A stretch of DNA of 64,000 bases from Oxalobacteraceae sp. CFBP 13730 (GCA_014841835.1 JACYUQ010000002.1:434001-498000), one strand, 5' to 3'. Counted from the first letter of the stretch, positions 25,471 through 35,641 are shown. Numbers and translations: made by a program. Notes: generated by a model from the letters alone, not told the origin.

Positions 25471-27177
25471 TCAGTACGCCTTGCTTGCGACGAACCAGGT
25501 GCGCAGAGACGATTGGGACGCAAGCAACGGCGATTCGCCGCCGATGGGCGTGGCCAACGACAGGCTGGCGCGCCATTGGTCCTGCCCTTCCCAGGTCAGA
25601 CCAATACCAACGCCTGAGAGCGTGGCGCGGTTCTCGCTGCGGCTCCAGGCGTCGCGGTTGATCCTGGTGCGGGTGCTTTCGACGAACGCCGTGGCTTCCC
25701 AGCGGCCGGTGGCAAACAGGCCCAGGTCGTGGCGCAGTTCGACCGTTGCAAAGTAACCGGTGTCCCCCGACAACACGCCGACATCATAGGCGCGCATCGC
25801 GTACGGACCACCGATGCTCAGCTTCTCGGCCGAATCGAGATTGGCGTCGCTCCACTGGCCGGCCAGATTGAGGTAGAGCATCGTGCTCGAATTTAGGGCC
25901 TGGATCCGGGAGAAATTGGCATTCCATTTCGCATACCCGCCTTCGGTGCGGGCAGAAGCTGCATCGGCCGCGCGCGCCGTGGCGTCCTGGTAGTTGACAT
26001 CACCGGCAGTCCACGACAGGCTCCAGCGGTTTACCCCGCCACCCCCGAACTCATCGCGCAGGTCGCCGTTCAGGCTTAGTACCCAGTTCGTGAGGTCGCG
26101 GTCGGTACGCACGCCGGTCAGGTCCAACCGGTCGCGCAATTGTTTGCCGTCGTACTGCAGCTCGGCGTACAGGTTGGCTTTCCTGGCGCGGATCAACGGG
26201 TGCCTGAGCCAGGCGCTGCCGACATCGGCCGTGCCGTTGGCGTCCAGTGCCCGCACCTGGTCACCCAGCTTGTAACGCACCGCCGAATAAGCGAGCCCGG
26301 CGCGGGTGCCTGCACCGTTGACGAGGGTGTCGTAGCTTATGCGGCCGTATTGCATGCGCTCACCAGTGCTGACAACGGTCGCATTCAAGATATCGCCGCG
26401 GTGCAGCGGATTGAACAGATTGACCGAACCGTTCAGGCGCGCCCGACCAATGTAACGGTTGCCAGCGTTGTCCAGTGCCAGATTGGCGAACGCAGCCGGA
26501 TTGTGGCTGGTAATGATGTCGAGGTCGGACGTGCCGATGGCAGTACCCGGCTTGAGGATGGCATTGACGCCCACGCCGGGAATGTCCGAGAGCAACAGCA
26601 GGGTGCGGTCCAGGCCCTCCTCGCCGATATCTTGACCGGCTTGCAACGACGCCGCGGTTGCGTCCAGCAGTGACTTGCCGACCTGGCTGCCATTGTTCAC
26701 GCTCACCGCACCATAGCGCGCTTCCAGTACCTGAATGGTCACGCTGGCACCGACCATCGTCTGGGCCGGGATCGCGGCCCGGCTCAGCGGGAAGCCGTTG
26801 CGCTGGTAATACGTGGTGATGCGCGCAGCCAGTGCTTCGAGCTGCGGCAGGGTCATGCTCGTGCCCTCAGCCCCGGACACCAGCGCGTGCAGGGTATCGG
26901 TGGAAAATGCGGTATTGCCGACGATGCGGATGGCGTCGACCCGGAATGGCGCCGATGCCGACAAGCCGCTCTGAGCTACGGGCGCGACCTGAACGGTTGG
27001 CGCGTTCGTGGGCGCCGCCGGCTGCAGCGCCGGTTGCACCTGCTGCAGAATCGCCCCTGAATTAGGCACACCCTGCTGCGCCTGTGCATGCACATGCAGT
27101 GACGCCAGCACGAGCGCGGCGACGAGAGGTTTCAACATCAAATATCGTATGGAAGCAGATTTCATGCGTGTCTTCAT
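25471..27177 (-). CDS. TpsB outer-membrane translocator (ShlB/FhaC/HecB family)
   Basis: A 568-aa two-partner-secretion transporter that exports the TpsA protein encoded just upstream. Signal peptide 1-33 (LVAALVLASLHVHAQA); Pro/Ala linker; one POTRA domain visible at about 78-155 (FRVDAIRIVGNTAFSTDTLH, ITTYYQRNGFPLSRAAIP), a second at 155-220; then the 16-strand barrel with the conserved L6 loop motif as MRAYDVG instead of VRGY. Ends in an aromatic residue (ASKAY), as barrel proteins do. Its start overlaps the tpsA stop by ATGA; a second ATG four codons in is possible. Outer membrane. Confidence 0.93.
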   Translation of the reverse strand: MKTRMKSASIRYLMLKPLVAALVLASLHVHAQAQQGVPNSGAILQQVQPALQPAAPTNAPTVQVAPVAQSGLSASAPFRVDAIRIVGNTAFSTDTLHALVSGAEGTSMTLPQLEALAARITTYYQRNGFPLSRAAIPAQTMVGASVTIQVLEARYGAVSVNNGSQVGKSLLDATAASLQAGQDIGEEGLDRTLLLLSDIPGVGVNAILKPGTAIGTSDLDIITSHNPAAFANLALDNAGNRYIGRARLNGSVNLFNPLHRGDILNATVVSTGERMQYGRISYDTLVNGAGTRAGLAYSAVRYKLGDQVRALDANGTADVGSAWLRHPLIRARKANLYAELQYDGKQLRDRLDLTGVRTDRDLTNWVLSLNGDLRDEFGGGGVNRWSLSWTAGDVNYQDATARAADAASARTEGGYAKWNANFSRIQALNSSTMLYLNLAGQWSDANLDSAEKLSIGGPYAMRAYDVGVLSGDTGYFATVELRHDLGLFATGRWEATAFVESTRTRINRDAWSRSENRATLSGVGIGLTWEGQDQWRASLSLATPIGGESPLLASQSSLRTWFVASKAY

Positions 27178-30100
27178 TCAGTGGTGACAAAAGCCAGGGG
27201 CGGCATCAGCATGCCCCCGTTCTGGATCTGGAGGCGCGGCGCACCGACGCCGCCCCCCACCGTCGTGATGATCGATGGCGCGGGCGCATTCCGGTCGGTC
27301 TGCGCCGCGGGCGCTGCCTTGCTGTCATCCGACGACACCTGCAGCGTGGACGACAGGCGGAGCGTGCCGGCTTGGGCGCTCGCTTGCGGCGGCAAGACGA
27401 TCGACTGTACCTGCGCCAGAATGTTGCGCACCTGCTCCGGTGCCTGCGCTTCTGGCGTGACCGGCGTGACTGGCGTAACCGGCGTGACCGGCGGCTCAGC
27501 CTGCACTGGCGGCAGCACCGGCGCTGCGGTAATGCTGGCCAGGCTTGTGGTCTGGTCGGTGACGATTGCGTAGTTGCCGACGTCAGCACCGCCATAGGTA
27601 TTGGTCAACCGGACGATCTTGCCCGCACCCACGCCGGCATCGTTGAAAGTGCCGAGCGAAGCGACGGTGAGCTGATCCGTGCCGAACAGCCCTTCGAACA
27701 CCACATTCCTGGTATCGGCAGTGGCACTGGTCGTGCCGTCAAATACTTTGTCGCGCACCACGATGCCCGAAACGTTGACACTGGCCTTGGCGATGTCCGC
27801 GCGCAGGCTGTCGAGACCAACAATGTTGTAATTGCCGGCATCGGCCCCTGAAAGCGTGTATCCGGACAGCGTCACCCGCTTCGCGCTGCCCACATTCTTG
27901 TCGGCGAAGGCAGCGACGCCAACGCCGCCGAGCGTCACGATGTCTGCGCCGATCGGGTTGACGATGGCGGTCCCCGACAGCGTTGCCGTCGTCGTGCCGT
28001 CATAGCTGCGGTTGCGCGCGGATACCCCGGATAACACCAGGTCGGCTTTGCCGATGGTGGCGCTCAGGCCGCCTGATGGCAGAATCGTGTAGTTGCCCGC
28101 ATCGGTCCCTGACAGGCTGAAGCCGCTGATGATGACCGCCTTGCCGCTACCGGCATTCTTGTCTGCGAAGACGGCCGCGCCGTTGCCGCTGACCCCGACC
28201 AGATCGGTGCCGATGCCGCGCACGCTCGCGCTACCACCCAGCGTCGCCGTCGTCGTGCCGTCATACACTTTGTCGGCCACGCGCAGGCCTGATAATGCCA
28301 GGCCGGCCTTGTCGATGGTAGCGCTCAAGCCGCTCGGCTGCACCAGCGTGTAGTTGTCGGCATCCGCACCACCGAGCGTGTACCCGCTGACAGAGACCGC
28401 CTTGCCGGTGCCCGCGTTCTTGTCAGCAAAGCTGCCGCTGCCGCTGTTGCTGACTGCGACCACGTCGCCACCGAATGCGGCCACGGTCGCGTTGCCGGAC
28501 AGGGTCGCGGCGGTCGTCCCATCATAGGTCTTGTCATTGGCGGTAATGCCGGTGATGGTCAGACTGGCCTTGCCGATGTTGGCGTTCAGACCGGTTGGCT
28601 GCGTCATGTTGTAGTTGCCGGCATCGGCCCCCTGCAGCGTATAGCCGCTGACCGTCACCGCCCTGCCCGCCCCGGCGTTCTTGTTCACGAAGCTGGCTGT
28701 TGCTGCGCCAGACAGGGTCACGGCATCGCCGCCGAGTGGCGTCACTGTTGCCGTACCGGACAGCGTCGCAGCCGTAGTGCCATCGTAGATCTTGTCGTTC
28801 GCGAACACGCCGGCGACGGTGAGATTGGCCTTGGCGATGGTGGCGCTCAGACCGCCCACCTGGAGCAGGCTGTAGTTGCCCGCGTCCGCGCCGGAAAGCA
28901 CGAAGCCGCTGACGTTCGCGGCCTTGTTACTGCCGGCGTTCTTGTCAGCGAAGACCGCGCTGCCGCTGCCCGACAGCGACACGTCATCGGCGCCGAATGG
29001 CGTCACGCTCGCAGTGCCGGACAGGGTCGCGACGGTGGTGCCGTCGTAGACCTTGTCGCTGACCGACAGGCCGGTCAGTTGCAGGCTGGCTTTGTCGATG
29101 CTGGCCGTGAGGCCGCTCGGTTGCAGGAGGTTGTAGTTGGCTGCGTCGGCGCCGTCCAGGGTGTAGCCGAAGACGTTCACCAGCTTGCCGTTTCCGGCGT
29201 TCTTGTCGGTGAAACTGGCCGTCCCGGTGCCGCCGACCGAAACCATGTCGCTGCCAAATGTGGCCACGGTACCCGTCCCGGAGAGCGACGCTGCGGTCGT
29301 GCCGTCATACGTCTTGTTGTTGGCAGTGAAACCGCTCACGGCGAGATTGGCCTTGCCGATGTCGGCGTTCAGGCCGGTCGGCTGCGCAATGTTGTAGTTG
29401 CCGGCATCGGCGCCCTGCAGCGTATAGCCGCTGACCGTCACTGCCTTGCCTCCTCCGGCGTTCTTGTTGACGAAGCTGGCCGTCGCGCTACCCGCCAGGG
29501 TCACTGCATCGGCACCGAACGGCGTGACGGTCGCAGTGCCTGACAGCGTCGCAGCCGTGGTGCCGTCGTAGGTCTTGTTGTTCGCGAACACGCCGGCGAT
29601 GGCGAGATCGGCCTTGCTGATCGTGGCCGTGAGGCTGCCTGCTTGCAGCAGGTTGTAGTTGCCCGCGTCTACGCCGCCAAGAGAGAATCCGCTGACATTC
29701 GCTGCTTTGTTGCTGCCGGCGTTCTTGTCAACGAAGGCTGCGCTGCCGCTGCCTGTCACCGAAACGTCATCGGCGCCGATGGGCGTCACGCTCGCAACGC
29801 CGGACAGGGTCGCGGCGGTGGTGCCGTCGTAGACCTTGTTGCTGACCGACAGACCGCTCAGCTGCAGGCTGGCCTTGTCGATCGTCGCGCTGAGGCCACT
29901 CGGCTGAACGACGTTGTAGTTGCCCGCGTCCGGTCCACTCAGGGTGTAGCCGAAGACGTTCACCAGCTTGCCGTTGCCGGCGTTCTTGTTCGCGAAGCTG
30001 GCGCTGCCGGTCCCGCTCACACTCACGGCGTCGGCGCCAAAGGCGGCCACGTTCGCACTACCCGATAGCGTCGCGGCAGTCGTGCCGTCATACGTCTTGT

Positions 30101-32555
30101 TGTTCGCGGTGACCCCGGTCACGGCCAGGTTGGCCTTGCCGATGCTGGCCGTCAGCCCGGTCGGCTGACGGATCGTGTAATTGGCTGCGTCAAAGCCGCT
30201 CAGTGTGTAGCCGCCGACGGTAACGGCCTTGGCGTTACCGGCATTCTTGTCGCCAAAGACCGCGCTGCCGCTGCCGCTTACCGACACGACGTCGCTGCCG
30301 AAAGCACTGACGGTCGCAGTGCCAGACAGGGTGCCTGCCGTGGTGCCGTCGTACGTCTTGTTGTTGGCAGTCACGCCCGATACGGTAATGTCGGCCCTGG
30401 TGATGGTCGCGGTTTTGTCATCCAGGCCGTTGATGGCGTACGCATTGGCGTTGGCCCCCACCAGGTCGATGCCGCTGATGCTCACTGCCTTGTTCACACC
30501 AGCATTCTTGTTCTGGAAGGTGGCCGTGGCCCGGCTGGTATCGATACTGATATCGGTGGGTGCGCCGCCCACGACCGTCAGGCCGTTGACGCTCGCCGTG
30601 GTGGTCCCGTCATAGGTCTTGCTGCCGACGTTTGCTGCGAAGTTGATGAGCATGAACGTATTGAGCGTGCCAGGGCTTCCCAGGTTATACGCGTTGTAAT
30701 CGGTCGCAATCCACGTGCCGTTACCATCCCTTTCAGGGTTGTAGAAGATGTCGATCGTGCTGGCGCTGTCCGCATAGATATACGAGTAACCCGGATCGTC
30801 GAATCTGACGGTGCCCAGCCCTCTGCCAGCGTTATCGGTACGCAGGACGACTTTCCCGCCACCCTGCACCTCGATTACACCACCCACATCGCCAACGCCC
30901 CCTGCAGTTGTCGCATTGCGCGTGGTCACGAAACGGATATCGCGATAGGCGCTCAGCGTCAGGGTCTTCGTACTGCTCCAGTTGTAAATACGGCCGCCAT
31001 CGTCGAAATCGGCTACGCCTCCGATCGCATCGAGGATATTGATATCCCCGTTGGCGCCGCTGCCATTGGTGCAAGCAACACCGCTGCAGGCGGGCAGCGA
31101 GGCGGTTGTCTTGATGGTGACGTCGGTGGTATTGAGCGCTCTTGTCAGTGCAACGGAGTCGACATCGATATTGACCGAAGCACCCCACGAACTACGGTTG
31201 CCGATGGTGATGTCGGCCGGATCCAGCAGCCAGTTGCCAGTCGCGCCCCGGGCGGCCGAGGTATCGACCGTCGCGGAGTTGCTGACCTTGAGCACATGGC
31301 CCGAGGTTTCCACCTGGCCGCCGTCGCCGCCCTGGACGCCGCCACGGGCGCTGATGCTGCCATCGAACCGGGTGGTGTCGTTGGCCCAGACCGCCACTTG
31401 CCCGCCATTGCCGCGCGTGACAGCGTCTGCATGGATGGCGCTGCCGGTGGCCACAGCGGTCGTCAGCGCATTGCGTTCGGCGCCGGCGCCGAGAAAGTTG
31501 CCGCCCACCAGGGCCGTGCCGCCGCCCGCATCGCCCGACACATCGATCTTGCTGCCGGCCGCGAGCGCGACGTGATCGCCCAGCACCTTGACGGCGCCGC
31601 CCTGCTGACCCGCTACCATTCCCGAGGCGTCCAGCGTGCCGCTGCTGCTGACCGTGCTCAGCTGTCCCCCGCCAAGCACGATCGTGCCATTGACGTTGTC
31701 CACGGTGCGCGCCTGGATGATGCCTGTATTGTTGACCACGCTGGCCAGCACGGCGTCTTTTGCACCGGTGGTCAGGATCACCGCGCCGCCGTCAGCCTGG
31801 ATCAGACCGCCGTTTTCCACCAGGTTGTCGAGTGTGCTTTTGTTGACCTGCATGTTGACCAGATTATTGCCGGCGAATGACAGGGTCACGTCACTGCCCG
31901 CTCCCAGAGCGACGCTGCCGGTCCGGGCACCGATGCTGCCATGGTTGCTGACGCGGTTGCCGATGAAGGCCACGTACCCGCCTTCGGGCGCCGTGATGTT
32001 GCCGCGATTGACGATGCTGCCCGTGCCGGCACCGCTGAAACGGCGTGCCGCGCCATCAAGCGCAGTATCGTCGATGTCAAGCGTGGAGGCGACCAGACCG
32101 CCGACATTGACCTGCGAACCCGCGCCGAACAGCACGCCGTTCGGATTGATCAGAAAAACCTGGCCGTTGGCATTGAGCTTGCCCATGAACTGGGTGCCAT
32201 TGGTGTCGAAGATGCGATTGACCGCGATCGCGCTGCTCGAGGGCTGCACGATATTGACTGTCTCACTGGCGCTCGTATTGAAGCTCTGCCAGGACAACGA
32301 AAGGTTCTGGCTGGACTGGTTGATCGTCGTGGTGCTGCCGGCCTGGTGGATCGAGCCGCTGCCGGCGGTTACCTGTCCTCCGGTGGGCCCCGCTTGCGCC
32401 AGCTGCGCCGCAGCAGCCAGGGCGCTTGCCGCCAGCAGCTTGCGATTGGTCTTCTTGCCACGGCCGCGCGCCGTTTCGGCGACGACGACCCATGTCTTGT
32501 GCACGTGGCTCCAGACGAGCCGATAAATTCGATTGAGTGAGGCGTGGCGGTCCAT
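27174..32555 (-). CDS. TpsA exoprotein with filamentous-haemagglutinin TPS domain and YDG repeats
   Basis: A 1,793-aa secreted adhesin-like protein. N-terminal ESPR extension (NRIYRLVWSHVHKTWVVVAE), signal peptide cleaved after LAQA (residue 55), then the TPS domain with NRIFD and INPNGVLFGAG (137-144), the beta-helix nucleus recognised by TpsB. Residues 430-650 carry GLUG-like segments (WLLDPADITIG). From about 650 to 1,610 come twelve repeats of the MBG/YDG type (KTYDGTTAATLSG), mostly 87 aa each. The tail is Pro/Val-rich. Operon order: Sel1 protein, TpsA, TpsB. YDG domains are stalk modules of adhesins; binding partner unknown. Confidence 0.93.
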   Translation of the reverse strand: MDRHASLNRIYRLVWSHVHKTWVVVAETARGRGKKTNRKLLAASALAAAAQLAQAGPTGGQVTAGSGSIHQAGSTTTINQSSQNLSLSWQSFNTSASETVNIVQPSSSAIAVNRIFDTNGTQFMGKLNANGQVFLINPNGVLFGAGSQVNVGGLVASTLDIDDTALDGAARRFSGAGTGSIVNRGNITAPEGGYVAFIGNRVSNHGSIGARTGSVALGAGSDVTLSFAGNNLVNMQVNKSTLDNLVENGGLIQADGGAVILTTGAKDAVLASVVNNTGIIQARTVDNVNGTIVLGGGQLSTVSSSGTLDASGMVAGQQGGAVKVLGDHVALAAGSKIDVSGDAGGGTALVGGNFLGAGAERNALTTAVATGSAIHADAVTRGNGGQVAVWANDTTRFDGSISARGGVQGGDGGQVETSGHVLKVSNSATVDTSAARGATGNWLLDPADITIGNRSSWGASVNIDVDSVALTRALNTTDVTIKTTASLPACSGVACTNGSGANGDINILDAIGGVADFDDGGRIYNWSSTKTLTLSAYRDIRFVTTRNATTAGGVGDVGGVIEVQGGGKVVLRTDNAGRGLGTVRFDDPGYSYIYADSASTIDIFYNPERDGNGTWIATDYNAYNLGSPGTLNTFMLINFAANVGSKTYDGTTTASVNGLTVVGGAPTDISIDTSRATATFQNKNAGVNKAVSISGIDLVGANANAYAINGLDDKTATITRADITVSGVTANNKTYDGTTAGTLSGTATVSAFGSDVVSVSGSGSAVFGDKNAGNAKAVTVGGYTLSGFDAANYTIRQPTGLTASIGKANLAVTGVTANNKTYDGTTAATLSGSANVAAFGADAVSVSGTGSASFANKNAGNGKLVNVFGYTLSGPDAGNYNVVQPSGLSATIDKASLQLSGLSVSNKVYDGTTAATLSGVASVTPIGADDVSVTGSGSAAFVDKNAGSNKAANVSGFSLGGVDAGNYNLLQAGSLTATISKADLAIAGVFANNKTYDGTTAATLSGTATVTPFGADAVTLAGSATASFVNKNAGGGKAVTVSGYTLQGADAGNYNIAQPTGLNADIGKANLAVSGFTANNKTYDGTTAASLSGTGTVATFGSDMVSVGGTGTASFTDKNAGNGKLVNVFGYTLDGADAANYNLLQPSGLTASIDKASLQLTGLSVSDKVYDGTTVATLSGTASVTPFGADDVSLSGSGSAVFADKNAGSNKAANVSGFVLSGADAGNYSLLQVGGLSATIAKANLTVAGVFANDKIYDGTTAATLSGTATVTPLGGDAVTLSGAATASFVNKNAGAGRAVTVSGYTLQGADAGNYNMTQPTGLNANIGKASLTITGITANDKTYDGTTAATLSGNATVAAFGGDVVAVSNSGSGSFADKNAGTGKAVSVSGYTLGGADADNYTLVQPSGLSATIDKAGLALSGLRVADKVYDGTTTATLGGSASVRGIGTDLVGVSGNGAAVFADKNAGSGKAVIISGFSLSGTDAGNYTILPSGGLSATIGKADLVLSGVSARNRSYDGTTTATLSGTAIVNPIGADIVTLGGVGVAAFADKNVGSAKRVTLSGYTLSGADAGNYNIVGLDSLRADIAKASVNVSGIVVRDKVFDGTTSATADTRNVVFEGLFGTDQLTVASLGTFNDAGVGAGKIVRLTNTYGGADVGNYAIVTDQTTSLASITAAPVLPPVQAEPPVTPVTPVTPVTPEAQAPEQVRNILAQVQSIVLPPQASAQAGTLRLSSTLQVSSDDSKAAPAAQTDRNAPAPSIITTVGGGVGAPRLQIQNGGMLMPPLAFVTTE
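27725..30625 (-). repeat. Tandem 261-bp YDG repeats in tpsA with a three-unit superperiod
   Basis: Twelve copies of the YDGTT (one FDGTT) module, the central ones exactly 261 bp apart. Units group into types by their inner motif, KLVNVFGYTL, KAANVSGF, and KAVTVSGYTLQG, which appear in the order A-B-C-A-B-C, giving a 783-bp higher-order period. The outer copies diverge most. Confidence 0.85.
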
Positions 32556-32597
32556 TTGGTTCCCTGTAGGACTTTGTTTTTGACTGATAACGACGTT

Positions 32598-33563
32598 TTA
32601 TTGTGGGTATGTCGCAAGATGATCGGCAACGCGGCGATCCAGGTCCGGCTGCCATTGCGCCGGCATGACGGTCAGTACCAGCTTCTCGATGCGGTCGATT
32701 TCCGCCAGTTGGACCGAATTCGGGGTGCGGGCCCTGGCGGCGCGGTTCCACATGTAGATCTTGGCCAGCTCGTCCGGCGTCAGCGCACCGGTGTACGGAT
32801 CGGGCGCGGCGTTCGCGTACAGGATCGCCGTCGGCAGGTAGGCCGGCGCGTAGCCTTCCATGGCCGCGTGTTCCAGCCAGAAGCGCGCCTGCGCAAGGTT
32901 CGCATCGCCGCCCTCGCCCTCGCCCTCGCTGAGCATGAGTCCCAGGCGAAACTGCGATTCGTGGTTGTGGCGCTGCGCAGCCTGGTCGTACCAATAGCGT
33001 GCAAGACGCAAGTTCTGTGGCACGGCGATGCCTTCGCGATAATAGTCAGCCAGCTTCAGCATGGCAGGCGGCGAATCTGCCTGGGCTGCAGCCGTGCACA
33101 GCGCCAATCCCTGTGCGACGTCCCTGGCAACGATCTTCCCGCTGATATACAGCTCTGCCGCCTGGCACAGCGCGTAAGCGATACCGGATGCGCCGGCTTT
33201 GCGATACCACTGCACCGCAGCCGGCCCGTCGACGGCGCGGCCAATGCCGTGTGCCAGGCAATCGCCAAATAGCTGTTCAGCGGCAGGAACCTGTTTCTGC
33301 GCAGCTTTTTCGAACCAGATGCAGGCGGCAACCGGATCGGTTTTGCGCCCCCAGCCTTCTCGCTCGAACAACCCGAGAGTAAATTGGGCCAGGGGGTTGG
33401 TGCCCGCATGCGCGGCATATGCTGGATACGCGGCAGCGAAGTCACGTGCAGCCAGTGCTTTCTGACCCATTTCCAGGTCTCTGGACCAGTCCTGCATCGA
33501 CGTTCGTGCCTGTACCTGTGCGGCCAGCAGCAGACCGACAAGCAGTATGGGAAGACGTACCAT
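32598..33563 (-). CDS. Exported Sel1-like repeat protein
   Basis: A 321-aa protein with a signal peptide (MVRLPILLVGLLLAAQVQA) and Sel1-type tetratricopeptide-like repeats (AQFTLGLFEREGWGRKTD, AAVQWYRKAGASGIAYALC, MLKLADYYREGIAVPQNLRL, ARFWLEHAAMEGYAPAYL). It ends 43 bp before tpsA on the same strand and is probably co-transcribed with the two-partner system, perhaps as a periplasmic helper of exoprotein passage or assembly. Function is inferred only from position; Sel1 repeats are protein-interaction scaffolds. Confidence 0.8.
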   Translation of the reverse strand: MVRLPILLVGLLLAAQVQARTSMQDWSRDLEMGQKALAARDFAAAYPAYAAHAGTNPLAQFTLGLFEREGWGRKTDPVAACIWFEKAAQKQVPAAEQLFGDCLAHGIGRAVDGPAAVQWYRKAGASGIAYALCQAAELYISGKIVARDVAQGLALCTAAAQADSPPAMLKLADYYREGIAVPQNLRLARYWYDQAAQRHNHESQFRLGLMLSEGEGEGGDANLAQARFWLEHAAMEGYAPAYLPTAILYANAAPDPYTGALTPDELAKIYMWNRAARARTPNSVQLAEIDRIEKLVLTVMPAQWQPDLDRRVADHLATYPQ

Positions 33564-33636
33564 GGTTTCCTGAATTGAATCAACTGTGGACCATTACGCC
33601 GGCGATGCGTTCGCGCCGCCGGGCTCTGGACATTGC

Positions 33637-34488
33637 TCAGTCATTCGAGCTCGGGTAAATGCCGTTGACCGCAATGTAATAAGGCATCACGAGATACGGC
33701 GGCATGGTCGGAATATCTGCGTTGCTGCCAATCGGTGTGGTGTTCCCGCTGACGCTGGCGGCGCCGGCGAGTGTCGTCGACGCATTGCCGGTAATCGTCA
33801 CCGGTGCGGTCACACCCTGGCCAACGGTCAGCGACAGCGTGCCGCCGATGGTGCCCGCATTCAGGGTCACGTCGGGTGCATTCGCGGTGTATGAACCAGC
33901 GGTGGGACTCGTGGGTTTGCCCAGGTAGTTGTTGGCCGGCGTGGTCAAACCGCCGGAGCCCGACGTTGCCTTCACGGTCAGACCGCTGGGTGCACCCGAA
34001 ATCACCAGACCCGACAGATTCGCGGTCGCACTCAGGCCCGTCAAGGTCGTCTGGGCGGTCAGGCCAGACAGGTTGACCGGCGCGTTGAACGCCATGGCAT
34101 GCATGGGCAGCTGTGCAACGGTCAGCTTGATCGAGGCGTTGCCACCCGTTGCGCCCATCGCGCCGCCTGCCGTGTTTCGCGGGTCATAGCCAACGATGAC
34201 CCTGCCGCGCAGATCGGGCAGGTTGAAGTTGGTGCTGCCATTTCCACCGAAGGTCACGCCAATCAGAGAATACAGCGCTGTGGCTTGGTTAATCTGCATG
34301 GTTTGTCCCATGGCCAGCAGATATGTTGATCCAATGCCCTGGAACCGGGTCGGCGATACTGCCATCACACAAACACTGCCGGTATAAGGTTCAAACGCAC
34401 ACGCGTAACTTGGCACGCTGAACCCGGCCATTCCGATACCCGATATCAATGCAACAATGCACAAGCCTTTTTTAGATTTGAATGTCAT
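33637..34488 (-). CDS. Secreted tail-collar-domain protein
   Basis: A 283-aa protein with a signal peptide (KGLCIVALISGIGMAGFS, cleavage near SYA). The mature part starts with the collar signature: VCVMAVSPTRFQGIGSTYLL, MGQTMQINQATALYSLIGVT, FGGNGSTNFNLPDLRGRVIV. The middle is a low-complexity Leu-Ser-Gly-Thr repeat region (LTGLSATANLSGLVIS), and it ends MPPYLVMPYYIAVNGIYP, the canonical trimer-strand ending. Second collar-domain protein in this window, unlike the cytosolic-looking one at 11431. It precedes the Sel1-TpsA-TpsB genes by 73 bp, so it may belong to that transcription unit and be surface-displayed. Confidence 0.8.
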   Translation of the reverse strand: MTFKSKKGLCIVALISGIGMAGFSVPSYACAFEPYTGSVCVMAVSPTRFQGIGSTYLLAMGQTMQINQATALYSLIGVTFGGNGSTNFNLPDLRGRVIVGYDPRNTAGGAMGATGGNASIKLTVAQLPMHAMAFNAPVNLSGLTAQTTLTGLSATANLSGLVISGAPSGLTVKATSGSGGLTTPANNYLGKPTSPTAGSYTANAPDVTLNAGTIGGTLSLTVGQGVTAPVTITGNASTTLAGAASVSGNTTPIGSNADIPTMPPYLVMPYYIAVNGIYPSSND

Positions 34489-34816
34489 TTTTCAACTTTC
34501 TGAGTTGGCGAAAGAATCACGAGATATGGCATGGCACCTGACGGCGGCATACTCGATAAACCGATAAAAATCGATCTCCATATGCTCCGGCGGCTCATCG
34601 TATGGTAATCAAGAATTACTCTATTGGTCTACAGAAACTTTGGATTCGTAGATCAGGCTGTTGCTTTCAGGTCATTCAGTGCCACCGATATGGGTATTAA
34701 TTTCGCAACGAGCGTTGATTGTTTTTTAATGCCGCTTAGCCTGGATAACCAAAGAAAAACGTTGCGGTCTTACGACGAAGAACGATACCAAAAGAAGCCA
34801 TGAAATCAACCCACTA

Positions 34817-34839
34817 TTCCGCAACTTGTCGAGTTGCGC
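34817..34839 (+). repeat. 23-bp repeat, second copy
   Basis: Identical to 24327-24349 in the PP2C gene. On the minus strand it can be read AQLDKLRNSG, matching AQLDKLRNHE of the phosphatase, after which the frame soon ends. It therefore looks like a fragment of a PP2C-type gene left by duplication or recombination. Confidence 0.65.
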
Positions 34840-35340
34840 AGGCGGCAAGCGATCATGCATGCGCACATTCATGGCTTGCATGTTGGTCGTCAAATTCTGA
34901 CAAGCTGCCAGCCGCTAAAACTTCGCACTGCTATCAATGAGTTTTATCGTGACCGCACGCGCTGACAGCGTGCGGAGGTCGGACTCCCCTCGATGTTGAT
35001 TTTGCAAAGGCCTGAGCAAACCGTCGTGAATTGAACGATCGCGTCATCATTATGTAGCAGTGTCAGATCAGTGCCTCGGTCGGTATGCTTGATCTCGATC
35101 AGATAACTTGACTAGTGGTCTGTCCGCCAGCGCAAGATTCACTGCATTGCATCGAATGATCCTGATGACCCGTCGATTCATAAGATTGTTTGCTGACCGA
35201 AAATTAATGCTTGCATCATATGCCCGCTGCTGGCAAAAACCCTTCTCTGCAGATCGACCCTCCTCCTTGCAGGCCTGTATCTTGATAGGAGGTGTTTTCG
35301 TAGTCCGCGCCTTCGATATTTCTTATTGATGTTATTTGCT

Positions 35341-35358
35341 AGTTGGTTAGTTACATTT
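35341..35358 (+). repeat. 18-bp direct repeat AGTTGGTTAGTTACATTT, copy 1
   Basis: Identical to 36199-36216, 858 bp away in the same orientation. Similarity to the region before the left integrase extends beyond the 13-bp core: TTGATGT upstream and TAATGTGAA downstream are also shared. Confidence 0.75.
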
Positions 35359-35641
35359 ATGTGGATGCTAATGTGAATGCGGGAATCTCCCTTCATCTGC
35401 GTATCGCTTGTTGACTGAGCATCGCAAAACCGCCCGTCTACAACATCAGCTGCGGCAAGCGTATTGCACGAAAACCGCCGACCATGCCAAACATCACGAC
35501 TGCTATCCACTACCGCGGCCATGCCTGTACGGCATGCGCATCTGAATCGATCTGGTCCCCTGCTTCCTGCTCTGCTCGTCAATTCGTTTGGCGATCTGCC
35601 TCGCGGGACGCCTGGCGGTCACCTGCTCGCCAACGCCGGTC

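Noticed and set aside
27174-32555. CRISPR-like array because of regular repeats
   Set aside because: The 261-bp period is coding YDG repeats of TpsA, with no short repeat-spacer structure.
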